DNA of 64,000 nt from an uncultured Rhodopila sp. (GTDB taxonomy: Bacteria > Pseudomonadota > Alphaproteobacteria > Acetobacterales > Acetobacteraceae). A program made the translations under genes and the position numbers. The stretch lies in contig NZ_CAJATU010000123.1 of NCBI RefSeq assembly GCF_903944925.1, positions 186,001-250,000 on the forward strand. Reading direction: 5' to 3'. This document shows, piece after piece, positions 9,063 to 18,660 of this stretch; position 1 is the stretch's first letter; every line of letters starts with the position of its first letter. The notes beneath the pieces were generated by a model. That model worked only from the letters and a program-made list of their open reading frames with translations, did not search any database and was not told the DNA's origin.

Positions 9063-10136
9063 GTGGAGACCGATCCGTCCCCGCTGACCCTGGCCGATTT
9101 CGATTACCATCTGCCGCCCGATCGTATCGCCCAGGAACCCGCCCGGCCGCGCGATTCGGCGCGCATGCTGCACATTCGTCGCGACGGGCTGGCCGATCGG
9201 CTGGTGCGGAACTTGCCCTCGCTGCTGCGGCCGGGCGATGTGCTGGTGGCAAACGACACCCGGGTGTTTCCGGCGCAACTACAGGCGCTGCGCGGGGCTG
9301 CGCGGATTGGCATCACGCTGGATCGTCCGCGCGCGGACGGGGCGTGGAAGGCGCTGGCGCGCAACGGGCGGCGGCTGCGCGCCGGCGATACGCTGGCGAT
9401 CGAAGGGGCCGGGGTCCTGACCGCGCGGGTGGTGGACAAGGACGCGGACGGCAGCATCGGCCTGGCGTTCAACCTCGACGGCGATGATCTGATGGCAGCG
9501 TTCGGGCGCGCCGGGGCGCTGGCGCTGCCGCCCTATATCCACCGGCCGGACGGCCCCCTGGCGAGCGACGCCACCGACTACCAGACCGTTTTCGCCCATC
9601 GGCCGGGCGCGGTGGCGGCGCCGACGGCCGGGCTGCATTTCACCCCCGCCCTGCTGGCTGCACTGGAAACGGCCGGGGTGCGCCGCGTCACCGTCACCCT
9701 GCATGTCGGCATCGGCACCTTCCTGCCAGTGCGGGTGGAAAACCTGACCGAGCATCGCATGCACGCGGAGCGCGGCGAAATTACCGCCGAGGCGGCGGCG
9801 GCGATCAACGCGGCGCGACGTGGCGGCGGCCGGGTGGTGGCCGTCGGCACCACCAGCCTGCGCCTGTTGGAGAGCGGGGCGCTGCCGGACGGGGCGCTGC
9901 GGCCGTTCCTCGGCGAGACCTCCCTGTTCATCCTGCCGGGCTACCGTTTCAAGGCGGTGGACCGCCTGCTGACGAATTTCCACCTGCCGCGGTCAACCCT
10001 GCTGATGTTGGTGTCGGCGTTCTCCGGGCGTGAGCGGATGCTGGCGGCTTACGCGCACGCCATCGCGGCGGGGTACCGCTTCCATTCCTACGGCGACGCC
10101 TGCTTTCTCGAACCGGACTCCCGATCCGCCAGCTAG
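9063..10136 (+). CDS. queA: tRNA preQ1(34) S-adenosylmethionine ribosyltransferase-isomerase
   Basis: QueA transfers and isomerises the ribosyl group of S-adenosylmethionine onto preQ1-modified tRNA to give epoxyqueuosine. The 357-residue protein shows the family landmarks DFDYHLPPDRIAQEPARPRD at the N-terminus, VANDTRVFPAQL, APTAGLHFTP, VTLHVGIGTFLPV and LLTNFHLPRSTLLMLVSAF. I set the start at the GTG at 9063 because the family begins just before LTLADFDYHLP; an upstream ATG at 9012 would add a leader encoded by the inverted repeat. No clear ribosome-binding site precedes the GTG. The stop overlaps the stop of the convergent small gene by four bases. Confidence 0.93.
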   Translation: METDPSPLTLADFDYHLPPDRIAQEPARPRDSARMLHIRRDGLADRLVRNLPSLLRPGDVLVANDTRVFPAQLQALRGAARIGITLDRPRADGAWKALARNGRRLRAGDTLAIEGAGVLTARVVDKDADGSIGLAFNLDGDDLMAAFGRAGALALPPYIHRPDGPLASDATDYQTVFAHRPGAVAAPTAGLHFTPALLAALETAGVRRVTVTLHVGIGTFLPVRVENLTEHRMHAERGEITAEAAAAINAARRGGGRVVAVGTTSLRLLESGALPDGALRPFLGETSLFILPGYRFKAVDRLLTNFHLPRSTLLMLVSAFSGRERMLAAYAHAIAAGYRFHSYGDACFLEPDSRSAS

Positions 10137-10363
10137 CCGTCGCCGGCGTCGACCAGCGTGCCGATGAGCCGCAGCAGCTCGGCGTGCTGCGGGCCGTTCG
10201 CGTCCCGGGTCAGAAAGTCCCCGATGCTGCTGCGCGAGGCGCGGCCGCCGGATGACGGGTTGGGTTCGTGCAGGACCTGCGGGATGCCGGAGTCATCGCC
10301 GCGGACCAGGGACCAGTTGTCTCCGTTGGCGCTCCGATAAAGCACGCGTCCGATTTGAGGCAT
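10133..10363 (-). CDS. Small conserved hypothetical protein
   Basis: A 76-residue protein of unknown function. It begins MPQIGRVLYRSANGDNWSLV, has a central HEPNPSSGG segment, and ends in a short amphipathic helix (HAELLRLIGTLV). The sequence reads like a real protein and resembles small conserved proteins I associate with alphaproteobacteria, but I assign no function. The ATG at 10363 is chosen over an upstream start because AGGAG lies 8-12 bases before it. It converges with queA, the two stop codons sharing the palindrome CTAG. Confidence 0.65.
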   Translation of the reverse strand: MPQIGRVLYRSANGDNWSLVRGDDSGIPQVLHEPNPSSGGRASRSSIGDFLTRDANGPQHAELLRLIGTLVDAGDG

Positions 10364-10808
10364 GTCAAAGTCTCCTGGCCGGTTGGGCTGTATGCGTTCC
10401 CTAAAAGCGGGGTTTAAGGGAGCGATCACGTATGCGGCTGACAGTCAACCTGGGGAGGCTTGCCGTTTTCCAGCCGTCGCGCAAGACGGCCCGGCAGTTT
10501 TGGCCGTCTCGTCCGATTGGTTCGCCGGCCGCATATCCAAGCGATCGATCAACCACAAACCGGCCAAGACACGTCTCGCCGCGGCAGCGCGAACCTGCGA
10601 GAGACGACGCATGTAACTGTTTTACAGGAAGGCAATTGATTTACATAAAGAATTGACTCCTTTTGGTGAAGGTCAGCCATGCAAGTACCATCTATCAAAA
10701 GCCATGGGCAGAGGAAGCAATGGCGCGGATAGTGTGAACTTACTCTGCGTCCGGTGCGGGCGCGCTTTCGTGCGTAGAGATTAGAAACCAAGGTCCAGGA
10801 TGTAGCAG
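10364..10808. other. Intergenic region upstream of the 2-oxoacid oxidoreductase operon
   Basis: This 445-base region carries the divergent upstream regions of the small hypothetical gene and the large oxidoreductase gene. The section 10615-10700 is noticeably AT-rich for this genome and probably contains the promoter of the downstream operon, but no pair of promoter hexamers with proper spacing stands out. Short open frames here look like chance. I see no RNA gene. Confidence 0.4.
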
Positions 10809-13800
10809 ATGAGTTTTAAATACCCCGGTCTCCCGGTCGTTATTCACGGCAACGGGGCGGTTGCCCATGTCATGGAGCAGGTCTGCGGCGGCGTTATCGG
10901 CTACCCGATCACGCCCTCGACCGAAATTTCTGAGCTTTATGAAGCCTTTCGCGCCGGCGGTGGCCAGAACGTCTGGGGCCAGCACCCGTTCTTCTTCCAT
11001 CCCGAAGGCGAGCATTCCGCGCAGAGCGGCGCCCTCGGCGCGGCGCTGACCGGCGGTAAATATGTTTCAAACGCATCGTCCAGCCAGGGCATCCTTTACG
11101 GCCTTGAATCCCACTACGTAACCGTCGGCAAGAAAGTCGGCGGGTTCGTGCTACAGGTGGCGGCGCGCGTCGTTTCCAAGCATTCGCTGAATGTCATGGC
11201 TGGCCATGACGACGTTTATGCATTGTTGTCCTCCGGGTACACTATTCTTTTCGGCAGCAATCCGCAGGAAGCAGCCGATCTCGCGGCGATTTCATATAAG
11301 GTCAGCGCAACGTCGCTGGTGCCGGTTGCCAATGCGATGGATGGTTTCGCGACCAGCCACATGCTGTGCGAGGCGCTGATACCGGAACCGGAACTGTTGA
11401 AGGAATTCCTCGGCGACCCGGCCGGCCGCATCCCGTCCCCGACGGTGGCGCAGGAAATGCTGTTCGGCGCCAAGGGGCGCGTGTTTCAGCTCCGCCAATA
11501 CCTGGCTCGCCACGAAGCCGATTTCGCGCCGACGGATATCAATGAGCTGCGGACCTACCTCAGTTCGGTGGCCGCGCAGGTCGAGGCCGACAACGACGGC
11601 AAGCTGGTGGGCAACACGCTCGCCTGGGTGCCGGAGGAACTGCATGGCCAATGGCGCCGGCAGTGGCTCAACGCGGCCGAGAAGGGCACCCGTCCGCGCG
11701 TGCCGGCGCTGGTCGATGTGCACAACCCCGGCCTGACCGGCGGCGTGCAGAACCAGCCGGACTTCCAGGCCGGCGCGGCGGATCACCGCACCCATTTCGT
11801 CGCCGCGGTGCCGGACTTCGTGCGCCAGGCGATGGCGGAATACGGCGAGCTGACCGGCCGCGTTTACAAGCCGATCCATACCTTCCTGAACGACGATGCC
11901 GAACACGTGGTGATCGGCCTGGGTTCGGTGACCGACGATGCCGAGGCGGTGGCAACGTATCTGCGCAGCAAGGGCAAGAAAGTCGGCGTGATTTCGGTCA
12001 AGCTGCTGCAGCCCTTCCCCGAGGCGGAGCTGATCGAGGCGCTGCGCGGCAAGACTGCTGTGACGGTGCTGGAACGGTCCGACGTCACCGCGCTGACCGG
12101 CTTCGTGACCCAGGCACTGTTCCGGGCGCGCGAAAACGCTGACGGCATCCGCCATGTCGGCATTCCGGCGATCGACAAGCTGCCGCGCGTCACCACGGCG
12201 ATCTTCGGTCTCGGCGCGCATGATCTGCAGCCGCGCCACCTGATCGCGGCCTTCGCCAACATGGAAAAGAAGGACAGCGCGCCGTTCGTCTATCTCGGCT
12301 CGCAATTCTTCGACGAGGGCGCATCGCCGCGCGTCAAGGCGCTGCAGGACCGCCTGAAGGCGGCCTATCCCGAGACCGGGCTGATGGCGTTGCAGACTGA
12401 AGAAAATCCGCATCTGCTGCCGCCGGGCGCGTTTCGCGTGCGGTTCCATTCGGTTGGCGGCTACGGCACCGTGGCGACGGGCAAGCTGCTGACCGACATC
12501 CTGGCCGGGGCGCTTGACCTGCACTCCAAGTCGGCGCCGAAATATGGCTCAGAAAAGAGCGGCGCGCCGACGAATTATTACATCACGCTCAGCCCGGAGA
12601 CGGTGAAGATCACCAATGCCGAGCTGGAAGATGTCGAGATCGTCGTCTCGGCGGATCATAAGGTGTTCATCCACACCGACCCCCTGAAGGGGCTGACCGC
12701 GGGCGGAACGTTCATCCTGCAGAGCAGCGACGCGCCGCTGGATGTCTGGGCCAATCTGCCGGCGCACACGCGCCGCACCATCCGTGAGAAGAAGATCCGC
12801 TTCTACACCATTGACGCTTTCGCGGTCGCGCTGAAGCACGCGCCGACGCCGGAACTGCAAACCCGCATGATGGGCATCGCCTTCATCGGCGCGGTCTGCG
12901 GCCACGTTGACCGCATCGTCGCGGATGCGTCGGAATCCGCGATGCTGGAGAAGATCCGCCAGCAGATCAGCAAGAAATTCGGCGCCAAGGGCGGCAAGAT
13001 CGTCGAAGGCAACATGGCGGTGATGCGCGAGGGCCTGGAGGCCACCAAGCGTGTCGATTACGACAAGCCCGGCTTTGCCGAAGTGGAAAAGGCCGTCGCC
13101 GCGACGGTCGGGCGGGGCGTTGCCATATCCGCCTCCATGTGTCGCGCCGCGGCGCCGGCCTCGGCGGCTGGTTTCCTCGACCGCGAATACTATGACGATG
13201 TCGTCGCCAGCCATTTCCGCGACGGCTCCGTCGCAGAGGCGCCGGTCATTCCGGGCACCGGGTTGTTCATGCCGGCCGGCAGTGCCGCCTGGAAGGACAA
13301 GGGGCTGTTCCGCCTGAACGTGCCGGAGTTCGACGCCGACAAGTGTACAGGCTGCATGGAATGCTCACTGGTCTGTCCGGATGCGGCGATCCCCAACACC
13401 GTGCACGAAATCCACGACCTGCTGCTGACCGCGATCAAGCACATGGACCTCGCCGAGGCGCAGCGCGAAGCGATGCGCGGCACGGTGTTCGGCCTGGCCG
13501 AGACGGTGCGCGAGGCTTATCGCACGCAGAAGGACGCCAAGCCGTTCGCCGAACTCGTCTCGGAGGCGGTCAACGCGCTGCATGTCGATAATGCCGTGCT
13601 GAAGCGCAATCTCGGCCGCATGTCGGAGGTGCTGGCCGGTTTCCCGGTGGCGCGCACGCGGCCGTTCTTCGATGCCATGGAAAAGGCGCAGCCGGGCAGC
13701 GGCGGCCTGTTCTCCGTCGGTGTCGATCCGTGGAAGTGCAGTGGCTGCCTGGAATGCATCGAGGTCTGCGGACCCGGCGCATTGGTGGAGCGGCATCAGG

Positions 13801-15782
13801 ACGCCGCGGTGCTGGACACGTTGCAGAAGCGCTTCGAGTTCCTGAGCTGGACGCCGAGCAGCCCCAACCGCTTTGTCGACGGCGCGACCGACGCCAGCGG
13901 CGATGCGAAGCGGCTGCTGCTTGATCGCGACAACTACTACGCCATGACCGGCGGCCACGGCGCTTGCCGCGGTTGCGGCGAGGTCACGGCGATCCGTCTG
14001 GTGGTCGCAGCCAACCGCGCTTTGCATGAGCCGCGCCGGCGCGAGCATGTGCGCGAATTGGAAAACCTGATCGACAACCTGCAAGGCAAGCTGACCACCA
14101 TCGGCGACGACACGGTGCGGGCGGAGCGCATCCAGCGCACCATCGATACCCTGGAAAAGCGGCTCTATCTGTTCGAGAGCGGCCCGAGCGGCAACGGCCC
14201 GGCCAATGCGGTCATCGCCAATGCCACGGGTTGCAGCAGCGTGTTCGCCTCGACCTTCCCGTTCAACCCGTACAACGACCCTTGGGTGAACAGCCTGTTC
14301 CAGGATTCCGCGCCGGTGGCGAAGGGTATCTTCGAAGGGCTGAGCGCCTCCGCGGTCGCCGACTTCCGCGCGCTGCGGACGGCGCGGCTGGAACTCGACG
14401 ACGCGTATGACACCGTGGCGCACGATGCGTTCTTCAAGTTCTTCCGCTGGAGCCAGTTCACCAAGGAAGAACTGGGCCTGCTGCCGACGGTCATCAGCAT
14501 GGGCGGCGACGGCGCGACCTACGACATCGGCTTCGGCGCGCTGTCGCGGCTGCTGGTCACCGATACGCCGATCAAGGTGGTGGTGCTGAATTCGGGGGTT
14601 TATTCGAACACCGGTGGGCAGGCTTCCACGGCGAGCTATTCGTCGCAAGACTCCGACCTGACTCGGTTCGGCAAGGCGCAGTCGGGCAAGCAGGAGGACC
14701 GCAAGGAACTCGGGCTGATCGCGGCGTTCCATCCGAATGTCTTCGTGGTGCAGACCAGCACGGCGCTGCAAGGCCACTTCATGAAGAACATGCTGGCGTT
14801 CCTGAACTACTCGGACTCGCCGGCGGTGCTGGACGTCTACACGCCTTGCCAGGCCGAGCACGGCATCGCCGACGCGGCCGCCTCCGAGCACGGGCGTCTG
14901 GCGGTGGAAAGCCGCATGAGCCCGGTGTTCGTGCATGATCCGCGGCGCGGCGACTCGCTGAGCGAGTGGTTCTCGCTGGAAGGCAATCCGGAGCCGGACA
15001 AGGATTGGGCGAGCACGACGATCGAGTATGTCGATGCCGACGGCTCCCTGAAGCTGCTGAACATTCCGATGACTCCGGCCGACTTCGCGCGGAACGAGTC
15101 GCGGTTCAAGAAGCACTTCCGCAAGCTGGCGGACGGTGCGGAAGGCTCGCCAATCCATGAGTATGTGACGCTGTCGCCGGCCGCCCGCGAGGGCAAGACG
15201 CCGTTCGTCTGGTCGACCGATGACGACAAGCACCTGATCCGGCTGGAACTGGATGCGCCGATTGTGCATCTGGTCGAAGAGCGGCGGAAGTACTGGCGGA
15301 CGTTGCAGCATCTGGCCGGTCTGCCGGTGCAGCGGACCGACGCCGAACATCGCGCGGCGATGGCGGAACTGCAGCAGCGCTTCCAGCAGTCGGTGCAGGA
15401 ACGCGAAGGCTCGATCGACCGGATCGCGCGGGCGATGTCGGAACTCGCTGCGTCCTCCAACGCGCCGCCGACGGTGCAGCTTGGCGGGGCGGCGTTCGGT
15501 GCCCCGTCGGCGCCGGCCCAGGTTGCGGCTCCGGCGGCAGCGAAGAGCAACGGGGCGATCGTGTCCCTGGCCGAGGAAGACCAGGCGAAGTGCACGAACT
15601 GCAAGACCTGCTACCAGGATCTCGGCGAGCTGTTCGAGAAGACCCGGATCGTCGTGAACGGTGAATCCAGGGAGGTCGGGCGGCTGATCCCGGGCGCTCT
15701 GGAGCATGTCACGGTGACGCCGGAGCTGCTCAGCCGGATCGCCCGCGTGGCGGCCAACTGCGATGCGGAGATCATTCGATGA
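10809..15782 (+). CDS. Single-chain 2-oxoacid (pyruvate-type):acceptor oxidoreductase
   Basis: A 1657-residue fused enzyme of the pyruvate:ferredoxin/flavodoxin oxidoreductase superfamily, which interconverts 2-oxoacid plus CoA with acyl-CoA plus CO2. Order: alpha-type pyrimidine-binding domain from the N-terminus (GNGAVAHVMEQVCGGVIGYP, TPSTEISELYEAF); second domain to about 500; gamma-type domain about 540-700 (VRFHSVGGYGTVATGK); ferredoxin domain with two 4Fe-4S motifs, C846-x2-C-x2-C-x3-C and C977-x2-C-x2-C-x3-C; and a thiamin-diphosphate domain with MGGDGATYDIGFG near 1231-1243. A C-terminal extension carries only three cysteines (C1595, KCTNCKTCYQDLGE). Pyruvate is likeliest but substrate is not proven. 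The stop overlaps the next start (ATGA), so the two proteins probably form one complex. Confidence 0.88.
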   Translation: MSFKYPGLPVVIHGNGAVAHVMEQVCGGVIGYPITPSTEISELYEAFRAGGGQNVWGQHPFFFHPEGEHSAQSGALGAALTGGKYVSNASSSQGILYGLESHYVTVGKKVGGFVLQVAARVVSKHSLNVMAGHDDVYALLSSGYTILFGSNPQEAADLAAISYKVSATSLVPVANAMDGFATSHMLCEALIPEPELLKEFLGDPAGRIPSPTVAQEMLFGAKGRVFQLRQYLARHEADFAPTDINELRTYLSSVAAQVEADNDGKLVGNTLAWVPEELHGQWRRQWLNAAEKGTRPRVPALVDVHNPGLTGGVQNQPDFQAGAADHRTHFVAAVPDFVRQAMAEYGELTGRVYKPIHTFLNDDAEHVVIGLGSVTDDAEAVATYLRSKGKKVGVISVKLLQPFPEAELIEALRGKTAVTVLERSDVTALTGFVTQALFRARENADGIRHVGIPAIDKLPRVTTAIFGLGAHDLQPRHLIAAFANMEKKDSAPFVYLGSQFFDEGASPRVKALQDRLKAAYPETGLMALQTEENPHLLPPGAFRVRFHSVGGYGTVATGKLLTDILAGALDLHSKSAPKYGSEKSGAPTNYYITLSPETVKITNAELEDVEIVVSADHKVFIHTDPLKGLTAGGTFILQSSDAPLDVWANLPAHTRRTIREKKIRFYTIDAFAVALKHAPTPELQTRMMGIAFIGAVCGHVDRIVADASESAMLEKIRQQISKKFGAKGGKIVEGNMAVMREGLEATKRVDYDKPGFAEVEKAVAATVGRGVAISASMCRAAAPASAAGFLDREYYDDVVASHFRDGSVAEAPVIPGTGLFMPAGSAAWKDKGLFRLNVPEFDADKCTGCMECSLVCPDAAIPNTVHEIHDLLLTAIKHMDLAEAQREAMRGTVFGLAETVREAYRTQKDAKPFAELVSEAVNALHVDNAVLKRNLGRMSEVLAGFPVARTRPFFDAMEKAQPGSGGLFSVGVDPWKCSGCLECIEVCGPGALVERHQDAAVLDTLQKRFEFLSWTPSSPNRFVDGATDASGDAKRLLLDRDNYYAMTGGHGACRGCGEVTAIRLVVAANRALHEPRRREHVRELENLIDNLQGKLTTIGDDTVRAERIQRTIDTLEKRLYLFESGPSGNGPANAVIANATGCSSVFASTFPFNPYNDPWVNSLFQDSAPVAKGIFEGLSASAVADFRALRTARLELDDAYDTVAHDAFFKFFRWSQFTKEELGLLPTVISMGGDGATYDIGFGALSRLLVTDTPIKVVVLNSGVYSNTGGQASTASYSSQDSDLTRFGKAQSGKQEDRKELGLIAAFHPNVFVVQTSTALQGHFMKNMLAFLNYSDSPAVLDVYTPCQAEHGIADAAASEHGRLAVESRMSPVFVHDPRRGDSLSEWFSLEGNPEPDKDWASTTIEYVDADGSLKLLNIPMTPADFARNESRFKKHFRKLADGAEGSPIHEYVTLSPAAREGKTPFVWSTDDDKHLIRLELDAPIVHLVEERRKYWRTLQHLAGLPVQRTDAEHRAAMAELQQRFQQSVQEREGSIDRIARAMSELAASSNAPPTVQLGGAAFGAPSAPAQVAAPAAAKSNGAIVSLAEEDQAKCTNCKTCYQDLGELFEKTRIVVNGESREVGRLIPGALEHVTVTPELLSRIARVAANCDAEIIR

Positions 15783-18619
15783 GCACCCACATCGCACCGC
15801 CCGGCGGCGAGCTCGTGCGCTTCATGCACGCGAGCAGCGCGTATGAAACGAACCGCAGCGAACTGGAGGAACTCGCCACCAGCGCGGAGGTCGATCTGTT
15901 CCAGAAGCAGATCACCCTGCTGCGCCGGCGGCTGCTGGCGGAGCCGAATGCGTTCCGCCAGATGTTCATCGCCGACGGCATCCAGGCGGTGGCCTGGGAG
16001 TTCCAGCAGGAGGAGCTGGGCGCCCAGTTCACCAAGACGCTGTGGGACCTGCTGACCCGCAACGACGACATGAGCACGATTTTGCTCCGCTTCATCTGGG
16101 CGATCCCGCTGCGCTTCAAGCGGAAGTTCATCCGGGCGATCGACGTGCACCTGTCGGACCGCTACCCGATGTTCAAGGGCCTGTCGGAAGGCTGGCCCGG
16201 CGATAACGGCATTCCGCCGTACATGCGTCCCGCTGACGAGCGGGCGCAGGATTTCGGCTTGGTGAACCAGGGCTACCTTGGCTACATGACCCTGGGCTAC
16301 AGCGCGCGTGAAGTCGATCTGTTCGTCTGGCTGGAAGTCCTGCGCGACAAGCAGTGCCAGGATCGTCCGTGCGAAATCGGCATCCCGGTCTCGGGTCGCG
16401 AGGCGAAGGGCGGCTGCCCGGTCAAGATCCACATCCCCGAGATGCTGGACCTGCTGGGCAACGGCAAGTTCCGCGAGGCGCTGGAACTGATCGAGGGCTG
16501 CAACCCGCTGCCGAACGTCACCGGCCGCGTCTGTCCGCAAGAACTCCAATGCCAGGGCGTCTGCACCCATACTGGTCGGCCCATCGAAATCGGCCAGTTG
16601 GAGTGGTTCCTGCCGCAGCGCGCCAAGGCGTATGGCGAGGCTCCGGTTTTCTCCGATGCCCCGGTTGGTTACATCAGTCCGTGGGAACGCGCCGACAAGC
16701 CGCCGGTGGCGGTCGTCGGATCGGGGCCGGCCGGCATGATCAACGCGTATCTGTTGGCGGCCGAGGGATATCCGGTCACGATTTTCGAGGCGTTCCATGA
16801 ACTCGGCGGCGTGCTGCGCTACGGCATTCCGGAGTTCCGCCTGCCGAACGAACTGATCGATGACGTCGTCGGCAAGATCACCATGCTCGGCGGCCGGTTC
16901 GTGAAGAACTTCGTCGTCGGCAAGACGGCGACGTTGGAGCAGTTGAAGCAGGCCGGGTTCTGGCGGATTTTCGTCGGCACCGGCGCGGGGCTGCCGCGCT
17001 TCATGAACGTTCCGGGCGAGCATCTGCTGAACGTGATGTCGGCCAACGAGTTCCTGACGCGCGTCAACCTGATGCAGGCGATGCGTCCGGGGTTCGAGAC
17101 GCCGCTGCCGGAGACGGCGGGCAAGCAGGTGATCGTTATCGGCGGCGGCAATACCGCGATGGACGCGGCCCGCACCGCCCGGCGTTTGGGCGGGATCGTG
17201 ACGATCGTGTATCGCCGGACGCAGTCGGAAATGCCGGTGCGCGTCGAGGAGTTGCATCACGCGCTGGAAGAGGGCATCGCGCTGAAGCAGTTGCGCGCGC
17301 CGTCCGAGTTCATCGGCGATGCGGCGACGAACGTGGTGATCGCGGCGACCTTGGACGTGATCGAACTGGGCGCGCCGGATGCGTCGGGGCGGCGGTCGCC
17401 GGTGGCGACGGGCCGGACCGAGCGGATGCCGGTGGACCTGGTGATCATGGCGCTCGGCAATACGCCGAACCCGATCGTCAAGGACGCCGAACCGACGCTG
17501 AAGACCACCAAGTGGGGCACGATCGACGTGGCCGGCAAGGGGTCGCAGGCGACCTCGATCGAGGGCGTGTTTTCCGGCGGCGACGCGGCGCGGGGCGGCT
17601 CCACCGCAATCCGGGCGGCGGGGGACGGACAGGCGGCGGCGCGCGAGATCGTCGGCGGCAATACGTTCACCGCGGCGGAGGTGCGCGATCTGGTTGCGAA
17701 GGCGGACCGGTATTCCTCGCTGGGACAGGCGCCGCAGGAGATCGTCGAGAAGATCCATCTCGGCGAGGGGATCGAGGAGTTTGTCGTGCGGTCGCCGCTG
17801 ATCGCGCATGCCGCGCGCGCCGGGCAGTTCGTTCGCGTGCTGGCCTGGGACAAGGGGGAGCTGATCCCGTTGACCCTGGCGGATTGGGACGTCGAGGCCG
17901 GGACGATCGATCTGGTCGTGCAGGCGATGGGCACCAGTTCGCTGGCGATCAACGCGATGAAAGTCGGCGAGGTGTTCGCCGGGATCGCCGGGCCGCTGGG
18001 GCAGCCGAGCGAGCTGCACAAGTATCCGGCGGGTGAAACGGTGGTGTTTACCGCGGGCGGGCTGGGGCTGCCTCCGGTTTATCCGATCATGCGCGAGCAC
18101 TTGCGGCTTGGGAATCATGTGACGCTGATTGCGGGTTTCCGTTCGGCCGATCTGGTGTTCTGGGTGGGCAAGGATGAGCGGGTTGAGAAGTTGAAGGCTG
18201 AGTATGGGGATTTGCTCGATGTGATCTATACCAGCAATGACGGCTCGTTCGGGATCAAGGGGTTTGTTACTGTGCCGTTGCTGACGATGCTGGAGGCGGC
18301 GAAGGCCGGCACCGGGATCAAAGTTGCGGAAGTCGTAACGATCGGCCCGCCGCTGATGATGCGTGCAGTGAGCGAGATGACCCGGCCGTTCGGGGTGAAG
18401 ACCGTGGCGAGTTTGAACTCGATCATGGTGGATGCCACGGGGATGTGCGGGGCCTGCATGGTGCCGGTGGTGCTGGATGGCAAGTTGGTGCGTAAGCACG
18501 CCTGTATCGACGGGCCGGAGATCGATGCGCATATCATCGATTGGGATAAGTTTTTGCCGCGGTTCGGGCAGTTCAAGGTGCAGGAGGCTCGGAGTAGGGA
18601 GAGATACGCGGCGGGGTAG
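15779..18619 (+). CDS. GltD/NfnAB-like FAD- and NAD(P)-binding oxidoreductase, fused
   Basis: A 946-residue flavoprotein. Residues 1 to about 190 form a helical domain I do not recognise. Then comes a GltD-type cysteine-rich segment (CQDRPCEIG, GGCPVKIHIPEML, NVTGRVCPQELQCQGVC), an FAD site VAVVGSGPAGM near 310, and an NAD(P) site VIVIGGGNTAMDAARTAR near 450. From about 650 there is a ferredoxin-NADP reductase/PyrK-like half (HAARAGQFVRV, VVFTAGGLGLPPVYPIMREH), ending in the cysteine cluster GMCGACMVPV with KHACIDGPE. This is the layout of NfnB plus NfnA in one chain. Its start overlaps the stop of the 2-oxoacid oxidoreductase by four bases, so it most likely passes those electrons to NAD(P) or ferredoxin. 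Whether it bifurcates electrons cannot be read from sequence. Confidence 0.88.
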   Translation: MSTHIAPPGGELVRFMHASSAYETNRSELEELATSAEVDLFQKQITLLRRRLLAEPNAFRQMFIADGIQAVAWEFQQEELGAQFTKTLWDLLTRNDDMSTILLRFIWAIPLRFKRKFIRAIDVHLSDRYPMFKGLSEGWPGDNGIPPYMRPADERAQDFGLVNQGYLGYMTLGYSAREVDLFVWLEVLRDKQCQDRPCEIGIPVSGREAKGGCPVKIHIPEMLDLLGNGKFREALELIEGCNPLPNVTGRVCPQELQCQGVCTHTGRPIEIGQLEWFLPQRAKAYGEAPVFSDAPVGYISPWERADKPPVAVVGSGPAGMINAYLLAAEGYPVTIFEAFHELGGVLRYGIPEFRLPNELIDDVVGKITMLGGRFVKNFVVGKTATLEQLKQAGFWRIFVGTGAGLPRFMNVPGEHLLNVMSANEFLTRVNLMQAMRPGFETPLPETAGKQVIVIGGGNTAMDAARTARRLGGIVTIVYRRTQSEMPVRVEELHHALEEGIALKQLRAPSEFIGDAATNVVIAATLDVIELGAPDASGRRSPVATGRTERMPVDLVIMALGNTPNPIVKDAEPTLKTTKWGTIDVAGKGSQATSIEGVFSGGDAARGGSTAIRAAGDGQAAAREIVGGNTFTAAEVRDLVAKADRYSSLGQAPQEIVEKIHLGEGIEEFVVRSPLIAHAARAGQFVRVLAWDKGELIPLTLADWDVEAGTIDLVVQAMGTSSLAINAMKVGEVFAGIAGPLGQPSELHKYPAGETVVFTAGGLGLPPVYPIMREHLRLGNHVTLIAGFRSADLVFWVGKDERVEKLKAEYGDLLDVIYTSNDGSFGIKGFVTVPLLTMLEAAKAGTGIKVAEVVTIGPPLMMRAVSEMTRPFGVKTVASLNSIMVDATGMCGACMVPVVLDGKLVRKHACIDGPEIDAHIIDWDKFLPRFGQFKVQEARSRERYAAG

Positions 18620-18628
18620 GCGGTTGGG

Positions 18629-18660
18629 TTGGCAGGTGGCGCGTGGGCGCCACCTGCCAA
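18629..18660. terminator. Hairpin after the oxidoreductase operon
   Basis: A 14-bp perfect inverted repeat (18629-18642 with 18647-18660) with a 4-base loop starts 9 bases after the operon's last stop. Only a short A/T flank follows, with no long T run. It could end transcription or protect the mRNA end; it is weaker evidence than the hairpin at 941-979. Confidence 0.55.

Noticed and set aside
13365-18532. Long minus-strand frames of 810 and 973 codons opposite the oxidoreductase pair
   Set aside because: No domains and skewed Arg/His/Gln composition; they are antisense shadows of the PFOR-type and flavoprotein genes.
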